Below, in pieces: positions 25,825 through 34,479 of a stretch of 64,000 nt of DNA. Source of the DNA: Nocardioides coralli (GTDB lineage Bacteria > Actinomycetota > Actinomycetes > Propionibacteriales > Nocardioidaceae); NCBI RefSeq assembly GCF_019880385.1, contig NZ_CP082273.1, positions 2,976,001 to 3,040,000 of the forward strand, in the 5' to 3' direction. Position numbers and translations under genes: made by a program. Below the pieces are notes generated by a model. The model did not search any database. It had not been told where the DNA came from and was given only the letters and a program-made list of their open reading frames with translations. The number at the start of each line of letters is the position of its first letter. Position 1 is the stretch's first letter.

Positions 25825-26117
25825 ACCTCGAAGCCGAGGCGCCGCGCCGAGCGCTGGCGCTGGCGTGCGGCGCGGAGCCGGCGCAGCCGGCGGACGAGCA
25901 GCGGGTCGGCCTCCAGCGCCTCCGGACGGTCGATGAGGGCGTTGAGGACCTGGTAGTAGCGGGTCGAGGACATGTCGAACTTCTCGCGGACCGCGGTCTC
26001 CTTGGCCCCGGCGTACTTCCACCAGTGCCGCTCGAACTCGAGGATCTCGCGGTCGCGGTCGCTCAGGCCCGGCTGGCCTCCGGCCTCGTGGCCGTGGAGG
26101 GCGTTCGCGGCGTCCAT
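25821..26117 (-). CDS. DUF3263 protein
   Basis: The 98-residue protein carries the DUF3263 core LSDRDREILEFERHWWKYAGAKETAVREKFDMSSTRYYQVLNALIDRPEALEADPLLVRRLRRLR, which looks like a helix-turn-helix, followed by an Arg-rich end. The family is actinobacterial and usually next to a LytR_C gene, as here. A DNA-binding role is a guess from the fold. The ATG at 26117 has AGGGGAG 6 nt upstream; the earlier ATG at 26123 abuts that site and cannot use it. Confidence 0.75.
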   Translation of the reverse strand: MDAANALHGHEAGGQPGLSDRDREILEFERHWWKYAGAKETAVREKFDMSSTRYYQVLNALIDRPEALEADPLLVRRLRRLRAARQRQRSARRLGFEV

Positions 26118-26263
26118 GCGCATCTCCCCTGGGATCGACTCGTTGCTGAGCGTCACTCTAACGGTCCGAACCACAACGGTGTCATTCGATCGGGGCGAGT
26201 CGTCGCACAAGTCGCACAGCTCGCCCCCGTCGCAGCGGGTCGCGCATGAGGTTGGATGGACCG

Positions 26264-27265
26264 ATGGAGGAACCCGTGCGCTGGGGCGTGCTCGCCACCG
26301 GCAAGATCGCCGAGAGCTTCGCCCGTGAACTGCGAGAGGTTCCGGGCGCCCGCCTCGTCGCTGTCGGCTCCCGGACCCAGGCCTCGGCCGACCGATTCGC
26401 AGCCGCCTACGGCGGGCGGCCACACGGCACCTACCGCGCGCTCGTCGAGGATCCCGAGGTCGAGGTGGTCTACGTCGCCACCCCGCACGCGCTGCACCTC
26501 GAGGACACCCGGATGGCCCTCGAGGCAGGCAAGCACGTGCTGTGCGAGAAGCCGCTGACCCTCAACCTCTCCGAGGCCGAGACCCTGGTGGCGCTCGCCT
26601 CGACGCGCGGGCTCTTCCTCATGGAGGCGATGTGGATGGCCTGCCACCCCGTGGTGCGGGCGGTCGCCGATGGGCTCCGGTCGGGCCGTTTCGGCGCGCC
26701 CCGGCAGCTCCACGCCGACCTGGGCTTCGTGGTGCAGGTGCCGCCGGAGCACCGGCTCCGGGACCCGGCCCTCGGTGCGGGGGCACTGCTGGACATGGGG
26801 GTCTACCCGCTGACGCTGGCCGACCTGCTGCTCGGGCCGGCCACGGAGGTCCGCGCGACCGCGGTGCTCGACGAGCGTGGCGTCGACGTCGACGTCGCGG
26901 TGGCCGCGCGCCACGGCGAGGCGGTGTCGGTCAGCACCGCCTCGATGACCTCCGCCTCCCCGCGCACCGCCAGCCTCGCCACCGACACCGGCCGCATCGA
27001 CCTGCCCGGCGACTTCCACCACCCGGCGTACGCCGTCTGGACCCCGGTCGGTGGTGAGCCGGAGCGGATCGACCCACCCGAGCCGGTCCTGGGTTCGGGC
27101 CTGGGCAACGAGGCCGCCGAGGTCGGCCGGTGCGTCCGCGAGGGCCTGGGTGAGAGCCCATGGGTCCCCCACGCGCGGTCGCTGCGGGTCATGCAGCTCA
27201 TGGACGACGTCCGGCGGCAGATCGGCGTCCGCTACGGAGCGGACGCCGCTGGTGTGGCGACCTAG
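26264..27265 (+). CDS. Gfo/Idh/MocA-family NAD(P)-dependent oxidoreductase
   Basis: The 333-residue enzyme has an N-terminal Rossmann domain (RWGVLATGKIAESFARELREVPGARLVAVGSRTQ) and the family signature VAT..LH..EALEAGKHVLCEKPLTLNLSEAETL, where the CEKP Lys is catalytic. The C-terminal beta domain binds the substrate, most often a sugar, inositol or dihydrodiol. The actual substrate is unknown. The ATG at 26264 is preferred; ATG 26246 and GTG 26276 are alternatives, none with a good ribosome-binding site. Its stop is 10 nt before otsA, whose -10 hexamer lies at the end of this gene. Confidence 0.82.
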   Translation: MEEPVRWGVLATGKIAESFARELREVPGARLVAVGSRTQASADRFAAAYGGRPHGTYRALVEDPEVEVVYVATPHALHLEDTRMALEAGKHVLCEKPLTLNLSEAETLVALASTRGLFLMEAMWMACHPVVRAVADGLRSGRFGAPRQLHADLGFVVQVPPEHRLRDPALGAGALLDMGVYPLTLADLLLGPATEVRATAVLDERGVDVDVAVAARHGEAVSVSTASMTSASPRTASLATDTGRIDLPGDFHHPAYAVWTPVGGEPERIDPPEPVLGSGLGNEAAEVGRCVREGLGESPWVPHARSLRVMQLMDDVRRQIGVRYGADAAGVAT

Positions 27266-27268
27266 GCT
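27263..27268 (+). promoter_or_regulatory. -10 hexamer TAGGCT of otsA
   Basis: The hexamer overlaps the TAG stop of the upstream oxidoreductase gene and ends 7 nt before the otsA GTG. Confidence 0.6.
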
Positions 27269-27275
27269 GGGCCCC

Positions 27276-28709
27276 GTGACCTCTCGGAGCCAGCTCGTCA
27301 TCGTCGCCAACCGGCTGCCGGTCGACCGCGTCGACCTGCCCGACGGGTCGCGGGGCTGGCGCCGTTCCCCCGGCGGCCTGGTCAGCGCGCTCGACCCGGT
27401 GATGCGCGCCAACGACGGCGTCTGGATCGGCTGGCCCGGCGGCACGGAGACGGACCTGGAGCCGTTCGAGGACGACGGCCTGTCGCTGGTGCCCGTGGAG
27501 CTCACGGCCGAGGAGGTCGAGGAGTTCTACGAGGGGATGTCCAACGCCACCCTGTGGCCGATCTACCACGACGTCGTCGCCAAGCCGGAGTTCCACCGCG
27601 AGTGGTGGGACGCCTACGTCCGCGTCAACGAGCGCTTCACCGCGAAGGCGGTCGAGGTCGCCGAGGAGGGGGCGACCGTCTGGGTGCACGACTACCAGCT
27701 CCAGCTCGTGCCGCAGATGCTGCGCGAGGCGCGGCCCGACCTGCGGATCGGCTTCTACCTGCACATCCCCTTCCCGCCGGCGGAGCTCTTCGCGCAGCTG
27801 CCGTGGCGCCGACAGGTCCTCGAGGGCCTGCTGGGCGCCGACCTCGTGGGCTTCCAGATGTCCGGGGGCGCCCAGAACTTCGTGCGGCTGGTGCGGCAAC
27901 GAGTCGGCCACAAGACCCACCGCGACCTCATCTACCTGCCCGACGACCGCACGGTCCGGGCCGCGGCGTTCCCGATCTCCATCGACACAGGCTCCTTCGA
28001 GGAGCTGGCCCGGCAGGACTCCGTGGCGGCGCGCGCCAAGGAGATTCGCGAAGCGCTCGGCAACCCCACCAAGGTGTTCCTCGGGGTCGACCGGCTCGAC
28101 TACACCAAGGGCATCCACGCCCGGCTCCGCGCTTTCGGGGAGCTGATCGAGGACGGCCACTTCGACGTCGAGGACGCGGTGTTCGTCCAGGTCGCGAGCC
28201 CCTCGCGGGAGCGGGTCGAGCAGTACCGCATCCTCCGCGACGAGATCGACCGGCTCGTCGGTCACGTCAACGGCGACCTGGGACGGATCGGCCGCCCCGC
28301 CATCAGCTACCTCCACGCGGCGTACCCGCGCGAGGAGATGGCCGCGCTCTACCGTGCCGCCGACATCATGGTCGTCACGCCGTTCCGTGACGGCATGAAC
28401 CTCGTGGCCAAGGAGTACGTCGCCTGCCGCTACGACGACGCCGGCGCCCTGGTCCTCTCGGAGTTCGCCGGGGCGGCCGCCGAGCTGCGGCAGGCCTGGC
28501 AGGTCAACCCCTACGACATCAACGGCATCAAGGCGGCGATGCTCGAGGCCTACCGGGCCGACGAGAAGGAGACCACCAAGCGGATGCGGGCCATGCGCAA
28601 GACGGTCCTCACCCGTGACGTCACCGCCTGGGCGGGCAGCTTCCTCGAGGCCCTCGCAGACATCCGTCCGGGGCACGGCAAGGCCGTGAAGCCCGTGTCA
28701 CCCGAGTGA
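27276..28709 (+). CDS. otsA: trehalose-6-phosphate synthase OtsA
   Basis: The 477-residue GT20 enzyme joins glucose from a nucleotide-sugar to glucose-6-phosphate. Motifs: SQLVIVANRLPV at the N terminus, the G-W-R-R-SPGGLVSAL glucose-6-phosphate loop, VWVHDYQLQLVPQMLRE, RIGFYLHIPFPP, GVDRLDYTKGI (donor-binding Arg/Lys) and the C-terminal TPFRDGMNLVAKEYVACR. Trehalose synthesis would be completed by OtsB on the opposite strand. The GTG at 27276 is fixed by the TAGGCT promoter. Confidence 0.95.
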   Translation: MTSRSQLVIVANRLPVDRVDLPDGSRGWRRSPGGLVSALDPVMRANDGVWIGWPGGTETDLEPFEDDGLSLVPVELTAEEVEEFYEGMSNATLWPIYHDVVAKPEFHREWWDAYVRVNERFTAKAVEVAEEGATVWVHDYQLQLVPQMLREARPDLRIGFYLHIPFPPAELFAQLPWRRQVLEGLLGADLVGFQMSGGAQNFVRLVRQRVGHKTHRDLIYLPDDRTVRAAAFPISIDTGSFEELARQDSVAARAKEIREALGNPTKVFLGVDRLDYTKGIHARLRAFGELIEDGHFDVEDAVFVQVASPSRERVEQYRILRDEIDRLVGHVNGDLGRIGRPAISYLHAAYPREEMAALYRAADIMVVTPFRDGMNLVAKEYVACRYDDAGALVLSEFAGAAAELRQAWQVNPYDINGIKAAMLEAYRADEKETTKRMRAMRKTVLTRDVTAWAGSFLEALADIRPGHGKAVKPVSPE

Positions 28710-28759
28710 GGCACCAGAGCCCCGGCGACCGGTCACCGGGCGATGGGCCCGGGGTCGGG

Positions 28760-28765
28760 TAACTT
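28760..28765 (+). promoter_or_regulatory. -10 hexamer TAACTT of the alpha/beta-hydrolase gene
   Basis: It ends 7 nt before the ATG at 28773. Confidence 0.5.
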
Positions 28766-28772
28766 CGGCGCC

Positions 28773-29966
28773 ATGGATCTGATCCCCAAGCCCGATCAGG
28801 TCGTGTCCGCGGCCGGCAACGTCGCCCACAAGGTGCTCTACGGCGGCCTGGCCGACCTGCGCCCCATGCCGCGGACGCTGATCGACGAGGGGACGCTGCG
28901 CGAGCTCTACCACTACCGGCCCGTCGCGCAGGTGCGCGAGCAGGGCGACCCCGTGCTGCTCGTGATGCCGCTGGCCGCCCCGTCCCTCTGCTACGACCTG
29001 CGGCGGGGCTGCTCCGTGGTGGAGCACCTCGTCGACGCCGGGCGGCCCACCTACCTCGTGGAGTACGGCGCGGTGTCCTTCCGCGACCGCAACCTGGGCA
29101 TGGAGCACTGGATCGAGGAGGTGGTCCCGGCCGCGGTCCGGGAGACCTCCGCCCATGCCGGGGGTCGGCCGGTGCACGTCGTGGGGTGGTCCCTCGGGGG
29201 GATCTTCACCCTGCTGGCCGCCGCCGACGCCCCCGACCTGCCGATCGCCTCGCTGACCGTGGTGGGCTCGCCCTTCGACATCACCCGGGTGCCGCTGGTG
29301 GCACCGCTGCGCCCCCTGCTGCGGGTGACCGGCGGGCGCGGCGCGATCACCCGGGCCTACCAGGCGATGGGCGGGGCCCCGAAGCCGCTGGTGAAGTGGG
29401 CCTTCCAGCTCTCGTCGTTCCAGAAGCTCGTGACCAAGCCGCTGGCGATCGCACAGAACCTCGACGACCCCGACTTCCTGGCCCAGCTCGAGGCCGTCGA
29501 CCGGTTCACCGACAACATGATCGCCTACCCCGGCCGGTCCTTCGGCCAGCTCTACCACCGCTTCATCAAGAACAACGCGCTGGTCGACGGCACCTTCGAC
29601 CTCGACGACCGCACCATCCGGCTCGGCGACGTCACCGCTCCGGTCCTCGTCTTCGGGGGCTCGACCGACGGCATCGCGCCGATCCCGGCGGTCAAGGCCG
29701 TGGTTCCTCTCCTGAGCGGCTCGCAGGAGGTCCGCTTCGAGGTCGTTCCCGGGGGTCACCTCGGGATGCTCACCGGCCGCGACGCCCGCGGGTCGACGTG
29801 GGTGGTCATGGACGAGTGGATCGACCGGTGGTCGACCGACACCACCGAGCCCGTCACGACTCCGGCCGGTCGCGCGCAGCGCCGCGGCGGGCCGTCGCGT
29901 GACGCCATCGGCGCCAACCCCCGTCGTCGCTACGGCTCCGGCGGGTCGCGCGCACTGTCACGCTGA
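28773..29966 (+). CDS. PhaC-like alpha/beta hydrolase
   Basis: The 397-residue protein resembles the alpha/beta domain of polyhydroxyalkanoate synthases: VLLVMPLAAPSLCYDLRRGCSVVEHLVDAGRPTYLVEYG, nucleophile elbow HVVGWSLGGIFTLLAAA, acid region VLVFGGSTDGIAPIPAVKAVVPLL and His in VPGGHLGML. The nucleophile is Ser, not the Cys of true PhaC enzymes, so hydrolysis or acyl transfer is more likely than polymerisation. The last 45 residues are a basic, disordered tail (GRAQRRGGPSRD). It converges on the next gene with a 4-nt gap. Confidence 0.78.
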   Translation: MDLIPKPDQVVSAAGNVAHKVLYGGLADLRPMPRTLIDEGTLRELYHYRPVAQVREQGDPVLLVMPLAAPSLCYDLRRGCSVVEHLVDAGRPTYLVEYGAVSFRDRNLGMEHWIEEVVPAAVRETSAHAGGRPVHVVGWSLGGIFTLLAAADAPDLPIASLTVVGSPFDITRVPLVAPLRPLLRVTGGRGAITRAYQAMGGAPKPLVKWAFQLSSFQKLVTKPLAIAQNLDDPDFLAQLEAVDRFTDNMIAYPGRSFGQLYHRFIKNNALVDGTFDLDDRTIRLGDVTAPVLVFGGSTDGIAPIPAVKAVVPLLSGSQEVRFEVVPGGHLGMLTGRDARGSTWVVMDEWIDRWSTDTTEPVTTPAGRAQRRGGPSRDAIGANPRRRYGSGGSRALSR

Positions 29967-29970
29967 GCGG

Positions 29971-30381
29971 CTAGCTCTCCAGCCCTCGTTCCTCGAGCCA
30001 CCGCCGGGCGGCCGTGCGGGAGGCCCGCGAGAGCCACGCGTCCTGGACGACCTCGGCGAGCTCGTCGTAGGAGAGCCGTCCCACGTGGGCACCCCGCAGC
30101 AGCACCGAGGGATGGCCGTCGAAGTGGGGCGTGGTGAAGAAGGGGGTGCTCTGGTCGAGGACCAGGGCCTGCTTCGCCTCGTCGGACTCCACCCAGAGCA
30201 CGATGACGTCGTCGTAACGCTCCCCCGTCTCCGGGTCGACCGCGTCCGGACGCGGGTTGCGGAAGAACACGAAGCTGCGGCCCGACACCTGGTAGACCGT
30301 CCTCCCGCCGGCAGCCACCCGGGCGCCGGGCATGGCCCGGGCAAGGGCATGGACGTCCTCGACCGTGGCGCGGCGACCCAT
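29971..30381 (-). CDS. MmcQ/YjbR-family protein
   Basis: The 136-residue protein fits the YjbR fold: TVEDVHALARAMPGARVAAGGRTVYQVSGRSFVFFRNPRPDA near the start, DEAKQALVLDQSTPFFTTPHFDGHPSVLLRGAHVGRLSYDELAEVVQDAWLSRA towards the end. These small cytoplasmic proteins have a DNA-binding-like fold, but no certain function. The ATG at 30381 is 6 nt past TACGCT. Confidence 0.75.
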   Translation of the reverse strand: MGRRATVEDVHALARAMPGARVAAGGRTVYQVSGRSFVFFRNPRPDAVDPETGERYDDVIVLWVESDEAKQALVLDQSTPFFTTPHFDGHPSVLLRGAHVGRLSYDELAEVVQDAWLSRASRTAARRWLEERGLES

Positions 30382-30387
30382 CGGGCC

Positions 30388-30393
30388 AGCGTA
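30388..30393 (-). promoter_or_regulatory. -10 hexamer TACGCT of the MmcQ/YjbR-family gene
   Basis: The spacer GGCCCG (6 nt) leads directly to the ATG at 30381. Confidence 0.55.
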
Positions 30394-30444
30394 GGCCCGC
30401 GCGGCGTACCGCAAATGAGGGATTACCCGACGGTGATCGTCCTC

Positions 30445-30450
30445 TAGCCT
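30445..30450 (+). promoter_or_regulatory. possible -10 hexamer TAGCCT of the secreted phosphodiesterase gene
   Basis: This is the only TANNNT of good form upstream of the gene; it would give a leader of about 85 nt, unlike the leaderless neighbours. Confidence 0.35.
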
Positions 30451-30543
30451 CGCGAGGGTCCGACGTCGGTGACGGTGCCGAGGCAGCGGACTCGATGCGA
30501 CCGTCAGGCCACATCACCAGTGGTTCGGGGGGAGGCGGTCGGC

Positions 30544-32262
30544 ATGGAGGGACGACGAGTCCGGTCCCGGGGAGCCGCGGTGCTGATCGCCGGCGTCGGG
30601 GCGTGTCTCGCCGCGACCCTGCCGGGCCCCTTGCCGGACGACAGCGCCAGCGGCGCCGCCCCCGTGAGCTCCACCGTGCTGGTCGTCGTCTCCCGGCCCA
30701 CCACTCCGAGCGCCGGCGACCAGGAGATCCTGGCCCGGTTGCAGTCGCTCGGGCTGACGCCGGTCCTCGCCGACGACAACACGGTGGGACCGGGCGACGC
30801 CACCGGCCATGCCTTCGTCCTGGTCGCGCAGACCGCCAAGCACTGGCTCGCCGGCGTGGCCTCTCTCTCCGCCGCGACCGCGCCACTGGTCGTCGCGCAG
30901 CCACAGCTCTTCGACGACTACGGGCTCACCGGCCCGACGCTCGGCACGCACTACGGCAACCGCCGGGCCACCGACGTGGTCATCACCGATCCCGCCCACC
31001 CGCTGGCCGCCGGGTACAGCGGCACGGTGACGATCCAGACCGGGTCCACGACCCGCATGTCCTGGGGCGTGCCGACCGCGTCGGGCCACACCGTCGCCAC
31101 CAGCGGACCACGCTCCACCATCTTCGCCGTCGCCGCCGGCGACCCCCTGTTCTCGGGGCAGCCCGCTCCCGCCTGCCGGCTCTCGTTCCCGGCCGGCGAC
31201 ATCGGTGTCCGCCGGTTCACGGCCGCGGGCTGGGCGATGTTCGACGCGGCCGCGACCTGGCTCGCGGCCGGCTGCAGCACCCCGCCGCCGGAGCCTCCGG
31301 CCGACCCGCCCGGCGAGGACGTCACCCACGTCGTGGCAATCTCCGTCGACGGCCTCAGCCCCGCGGCGTGGCCGCTCCTGGGCCCCGCCGACATCCCGAG
31401 CTACCACCGGCTGGCCGCCGAGGGGTCGAGCACCCTCAACGCCCGCACGATGATCGAGGTGACCCGGACCCTGCCCAACCACACCTCGATGGTCACCGGC
31501 CGGCGCATCGACCTGCCCGGTGGTCACGGCGTGACCTTCAACTACAAGAGCACCGTGACGGTGCACCAGGCCGCGGGTGAGTACGTCCACAGCGTCTTCG
31601 ACCTGGTCCACGACGCGGGCGGGACGACCGCGCTCTACGTCGGCAAGCCCAAGTTCGACGTCCTCGACCAGTCGTGGAACGCCGTCAACGGTGCGCCCGA
31701 CACCACCGGGCCGGACAACGGCCGCGACAAGATCGACATCTACGTCAACCACGTCGACTCCGGCCGGCTCACCGAGCTGCTCGTCGAGCGGCTGCTGAGC
31801 AACCCGCCGTCGTTCAGCTTCCTGCACCTCGACAACCCCGACGACGCCGGGCACACGCACGGGTGGCTCTCGCCGGAGTACCTGCAGGCGGTCCGGCGCA
31901 CCGACGAGCTGGTGGGGGCCGTCCTGGACGCCGTCGCCGGCGACCCCGGCCTCGCCGCGAGCACCGTCGTGGTGCTCACCGGCGACCACGGCGGCACCGG
32001 CACGGGACACCTCGACACCACCGACCCGGCCAACTACACGATCCCGTTCTTCGTGTGGGGCGACGGAGTCCCGGCGGGCGAGGACCTCTACGTGCAGAAC
32101 CCCGAGCGGCTCGACCCGGCCACCGGCCAGCCGGCGTACGACGTCGTGCAGCCGGTGCGCAACGGCGAGGTCGCGAACCTGGCGACCGGGCTGCTGGACC
32201 TCGGGGCGATCCCGGGAAGCGAGTTCAACGCCGACCTCGGGCTGGGCCCTGCTGCTCCCTAG
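30544..32262 (+). CDS. secreted two-domain alkaline phosphatase/type I phosphodiesterase-like protein
   Basis: The 572-residue protein has a signal peptide (GAAVLIAGVGACLAATLPGPLP). Residues about 45-240 form a separate alpha/beta domain (VLVVVSRPTTPSAGDQEILARLQSLGLTPVLADDN) resembling a ThuA/glutamine-amidotransferase-like fold. After a Pro-rich linker (PPPEPPADPPGED) comes a metal-dependent phosphodiesterase domain: VAISVDGLSPAAW (metal Asp), NARTMIEVTRTLPNHTSMVTGR (nucleophile Thr/Ser region), FLHLDNPDDAGHTHG, VVVLTGDHGGTG and a final DTTDPANYTIPFFVWG. The ATG at 30544 has GGGGGGAGG 8 nt upstream. The stop codon shares CTAG with the convergent TetR gene. Substrate unknown; nucleotide or phosphonate diesters are typical. 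Confidence 0.8.
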   Translation: MEGRRVRSRGAAVLIAGVGACLAATLPGPLPDDSASGAAPVSSTVLVVVSRPTTPSAGDQEILARLQSLGLTPVLADDNTVGPGDATGHAFVLVAQTAKHWLAGVASLSAATAPLVVAQPQLFDDYGLTGPTLGTHYGNRRATDVVITDPAHPLAAGYSGTVTIQTGSTTRMSWGVPTASGHTVATSGPRSTIFAVAAGDPLFSGQPAPACRLSFPAGDIGVRRFTAAGWAMFDAAATWLAAGCSTPPPEPPADPPGEDVTHVVAISVDGLSPAAWPLLGPADIPSYHRLAAEGSSTLNARTMIEVTRTLPNHTSMVTGRRIDLPGGHGVTFNYKSTVTVHQAAGEYVHSVFDLVHDAGGTTALYVGKPKFDVLDQSWNAVNGAPDTTGPDNGRDKIDIYVNHVDSGRLTELLVERLLSNPPSFSFLHLDNPDDAGHTHGWLSPEYLQAVRRTDELVGAVLDAVAGDPGLAASTVVVLTGDHGGTGTGHLDTTDPANYTIPFFVWGDGVPAGEDLYVQNPERLDPATGQPAYDVVQPVRNGEVANLATGLLDLGAIPGSEFNADLGLGPAAP

Positions 32263-32921
32263 CGGTCCAGCGGGACCCCGGTGCGACCGGCGGGCGTGGC
32301 GTACTGCTCGAGGTAGCCGGCCACCATCGCCATCCCCTCCTCGACGAGGAAGTCGTCACCGCGCAGGTCCTTGTCGTAGGCGAGCTGGAAGACCCGGTCG
32401 CCGATCTCGACGGCGAGCTCCGCGGCCGCCGGAGGCAGGTCTGCCTCCGCGATCCCCGCGTCGACGGCGAACTCCCGGAGCATGCGCGCCACCCGCCGGT
32501 TGTGGTCGCGACCGAAGCGGTGGACGGCGGTGTTGGTACGACCGCGCAGGTAGATCACCACGAACGCCCGCCTCCGGTCGTAGACCCGCCGGAAGGACTG
32601 CATGACGCTGCGGACGAGGCCCTCGACGGTGAGCGGGTCGACCGCGGCGAGGTCGGTCATGACCTGCTCGTCCATCTCCGCCATGTGGCGCTCGGCGAGT
32701 GCGATCAGCACGTCTTCCTTGGCGGCGAAGTACTGGTAGAGCGATGCCACCGGGACCTGCGCCGCCTGCGCGACGTCGCGGGTGGTCAGGTGCTCCACGC
32801 CGTGCTCGAGCACCAGCCGCTCCGCCGCGTCGAGGATCATCTCGACGCGGCGGCGGCTGCGTTCCTGCGTGGGGACACGTCGCTTCGGGGGAGGTCGCTC
32901 GTTGTCCCGGACCACAGGCAC
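32259..32921 (-). CDS. TetR-family transcriptional regulator
   Basis: The 220-residue protein has the TetR DNA-binding domain at residues about 15-65 (RSRRRVEMILDAAERLVLEHGVEHLTTRDVAQAAQVPVASLYQYFAAKEDVL) and a helical ligand-binding domain. It is divergent from the amine oxidase gene across 58 nt, so it probably represses itself and the oxidase operon. The GTG at 32921 is preferred over 32927 because TACACT ends 7 nt before it. Confidence 0.85.
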   Translation of the reverse strand: MPVVRDNERPPPKRRVPTQERSRRRVEMILDAAERLVLEHGVEHLTTRDVAQAAQVPVASLYQYFAAKEDVLIALAERHMAEMDEQVMTDLAAVDPLTVEGLVRSVMQSFRRVYDRRRAFVVIYLRGRTNTAVHRFGRDHNRRVARMLREFAVDAGIAEADLPPAAAELAVEIGDRVFQLAYDKDLRGDDFLVEEGMAMVAGYLEQYATPAGRTGVPLDR

Positions 32922-32928
32922 GCGCACC

Positions 32929-32934
32929 AGTGTA
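32929..32934 (-). promoter_or_regulatory. -10 hexamer TACACT of the tetR gene
   Basis: The 7-nt spacer GGTGCGC leads to the GTG at 32921. The amine oxidase gene begins 46 nt beyond it on the other strand. Confidence 0.5.
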
Positions 32935-32979
32935 CCCTGAGACCCGAATCTGACACAGGTTCATGTTTCTGGAGGGTGA

Positions 32980-34479
32980 ATGTCCCCGTCGACCGACCTG
33001 ACCCGCCGCACGCTGCTGGGCGGCGCCGCCCTGGGTGGCCTCGCCGCCGGCGGCCTGACCACGGGCATCCTCACGGCCCCCGCCGTCGCCGGACGGATGG
33101 GTCCGTTGCCCCGCTCCACCGACGTGGTGGTCGTGGGCGGCGGCATCTCCGGCCTGGTCACCGCCCGCAAGCTGGCGCGCCGCGGTGTCGACGTCGTGCT
33201 GGTCGAGGCCCGCGACCGCGTCGGCGGGCGCGTCCTCAACCACCACCTCGACAGCGGCGGCGTGGTCGAGTCCGGCGGCGCCTTCGTCGGCCCGACCCAG
33301 AACCACATCCGCAAGCTCGCCCGCCAGCTCGGCGTCGCGGAGTTCAAGGAGTACGTCGACGGCAACTCCGTCTACATCTCCTCCACCACGGGGCGGGTGG
33401 AGTACCAGGGCACGATCCCGCCCGACCCCACGATCCTCCCGGACGCGGGGATCCTGCTGAACCGCATCAACTCCTACGCCGCGGAGATCCCCGTGGACGC
33501 GCCGTGGCGCCACCCGCGCGCAGCCGAGTGGGACGCCATCACCCTGCGGGAGTGGATCATGGACAACGCCGTCAACGGCGAGGGCGTCTCCAACCTCATC
33601 GAGTGCTGGACCCAGCCCGGCTTCGGGGCCGAGCCCGCCGACCTCTCCTTCCTCTACGTGCTGTGGTTCGTGGCCTGCTCCGGCAACGAGCGCAACGTCG
33701 GCACCTTCGAGCGCAACAGCGAGACCACGAACGGCGCCCAGGAGCGTCGCTACGTCGGCGGCTCCCAGCTGATCCCGCTGCGGCTGGCCCGCCAGCTCGG
33801 CGACGTCGTGGCGCTGGAGGCGCCGGTGCGGCGCATCGTGCAGCGTGACGGGCACGCCGTCGTGCACACCGCCCGCGGATCCGTCCGGGCGAAGCGCGTC
33901 GTCGTCGCCTGCCCACCGCCGCTGGTGCTCGACATCGACTGGCACCCTCAGCTGCCCCGCCAGCGAGCCCGGCTGCTGCGCCAGCTCGACATGGGTCGGC
34001 TGATGAAGTGCGACGCCGTCTACGAGAAGCCGTTCTGGCGCGAGGCGGGGCTCAACGGCTTCGGCCTCAACGACGCCGGGGCGGTCCGGGTCGCCTTCGA
34101 CAACTGCCCGCGCCGCGGGGAGCCGGGGGTGCTGCTCGCCTTCGTCGGCGGTGCGACCTGGCAGGAGTACGGCATCCGGTCGCGGCGCGAGCGTCGGCGT
34201 GCCGTCCTCCAGGGTTTCGCCGACATGTTCGGCGAGCAGGCCCTCGACCCGATCGAGTACGTCGAGCAGGACTGGTTCGACGAGCCGTGGACCCGCGGCG
34301 GACCGATCGCCAACTACGCGCCCGGGACCATGACGGCCCACGGCCCGGCGATCCGTCGGCCCTTCGGCCGCGTCCACTGGGCCGGCACCGAGACCTCCAC
34401 CTACTGGGCCGGCTACATGGACGGCGCCGTGCGGGCCGGCAAGCGTGCCGCGCTCGAGGTGCTGGAGCGGCTGCGGTGA
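32980..34479 (+). CDS. flavin monoamine oxidase family protein, Tat-exported
   Basis: The 499-residue protein has a twin-arginine signal (DLTRRTLLGGAALGGLAAGGLTTG), then the FAD-binding dinucleotide fold VVVVGGGISGLVTARKLARRGVDVVLVEARDRVGGRV (about 45-82) and the C-terminal FAD motif RVHWAGTETSTYWAGYMDGAVRAGKRAALEVL. It oxidises an amine with O2 outside the membrane, folding with FAD in the cytoplasm first. The ATG follows GGAGGG. It overlaps the next gene by 4 nt (GTGA), and a TetR gene is divergent. Confidence 0.88.
   Translation: MSPSTDLTRRTLLGGAALGGLAAGGLTTGILTAPAVAGRMGPLPRSTDVVVVGGGISGLVTARKLARRGVDVVLVEARDRVGGRVLNHHLDSGGVVESGGAFVGPTQNHIRKLARQLGVAEFKEYVDGNSVYISSTTGRVEYQGTIPPDPTILPDAGILLNRINSYAAEIPVDAPWRHPRAAEWDAITLREWIMDNAVNGEGVSNLIECWTQPGFGAEPADLSFLYVLWFVACSGNERNVGTFERNSETTNGAQERRYVGGSQLIPLRLARQLGDVVALEAPVRRIVQRDGHAVVHTARGSVRAKRVVVACPPPLVLDIDWHPQLPRQRARLLRQLDMGRLMKCDAVYEKPFWREAGLNGFGLNDAGAVRVAFDNCPRRGEPGVLLAFVGGATWQEYGIRSRRERRRAVLQGFADMFGEQALDPIEYVEQDWFDEPWTRGGPIANYAPGTMTAHGPAIRRPFGRVHWAGTETSTYWAGYMDGAVRAGKRAALEVLERLR

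Noticed and set aside
28773..29966. Polyhydroxyalkanoate synthase
   Set aside because: The nucleophile elbow reads G-W-S-L-G-G; PHA synthases need Cys at the Ser position.
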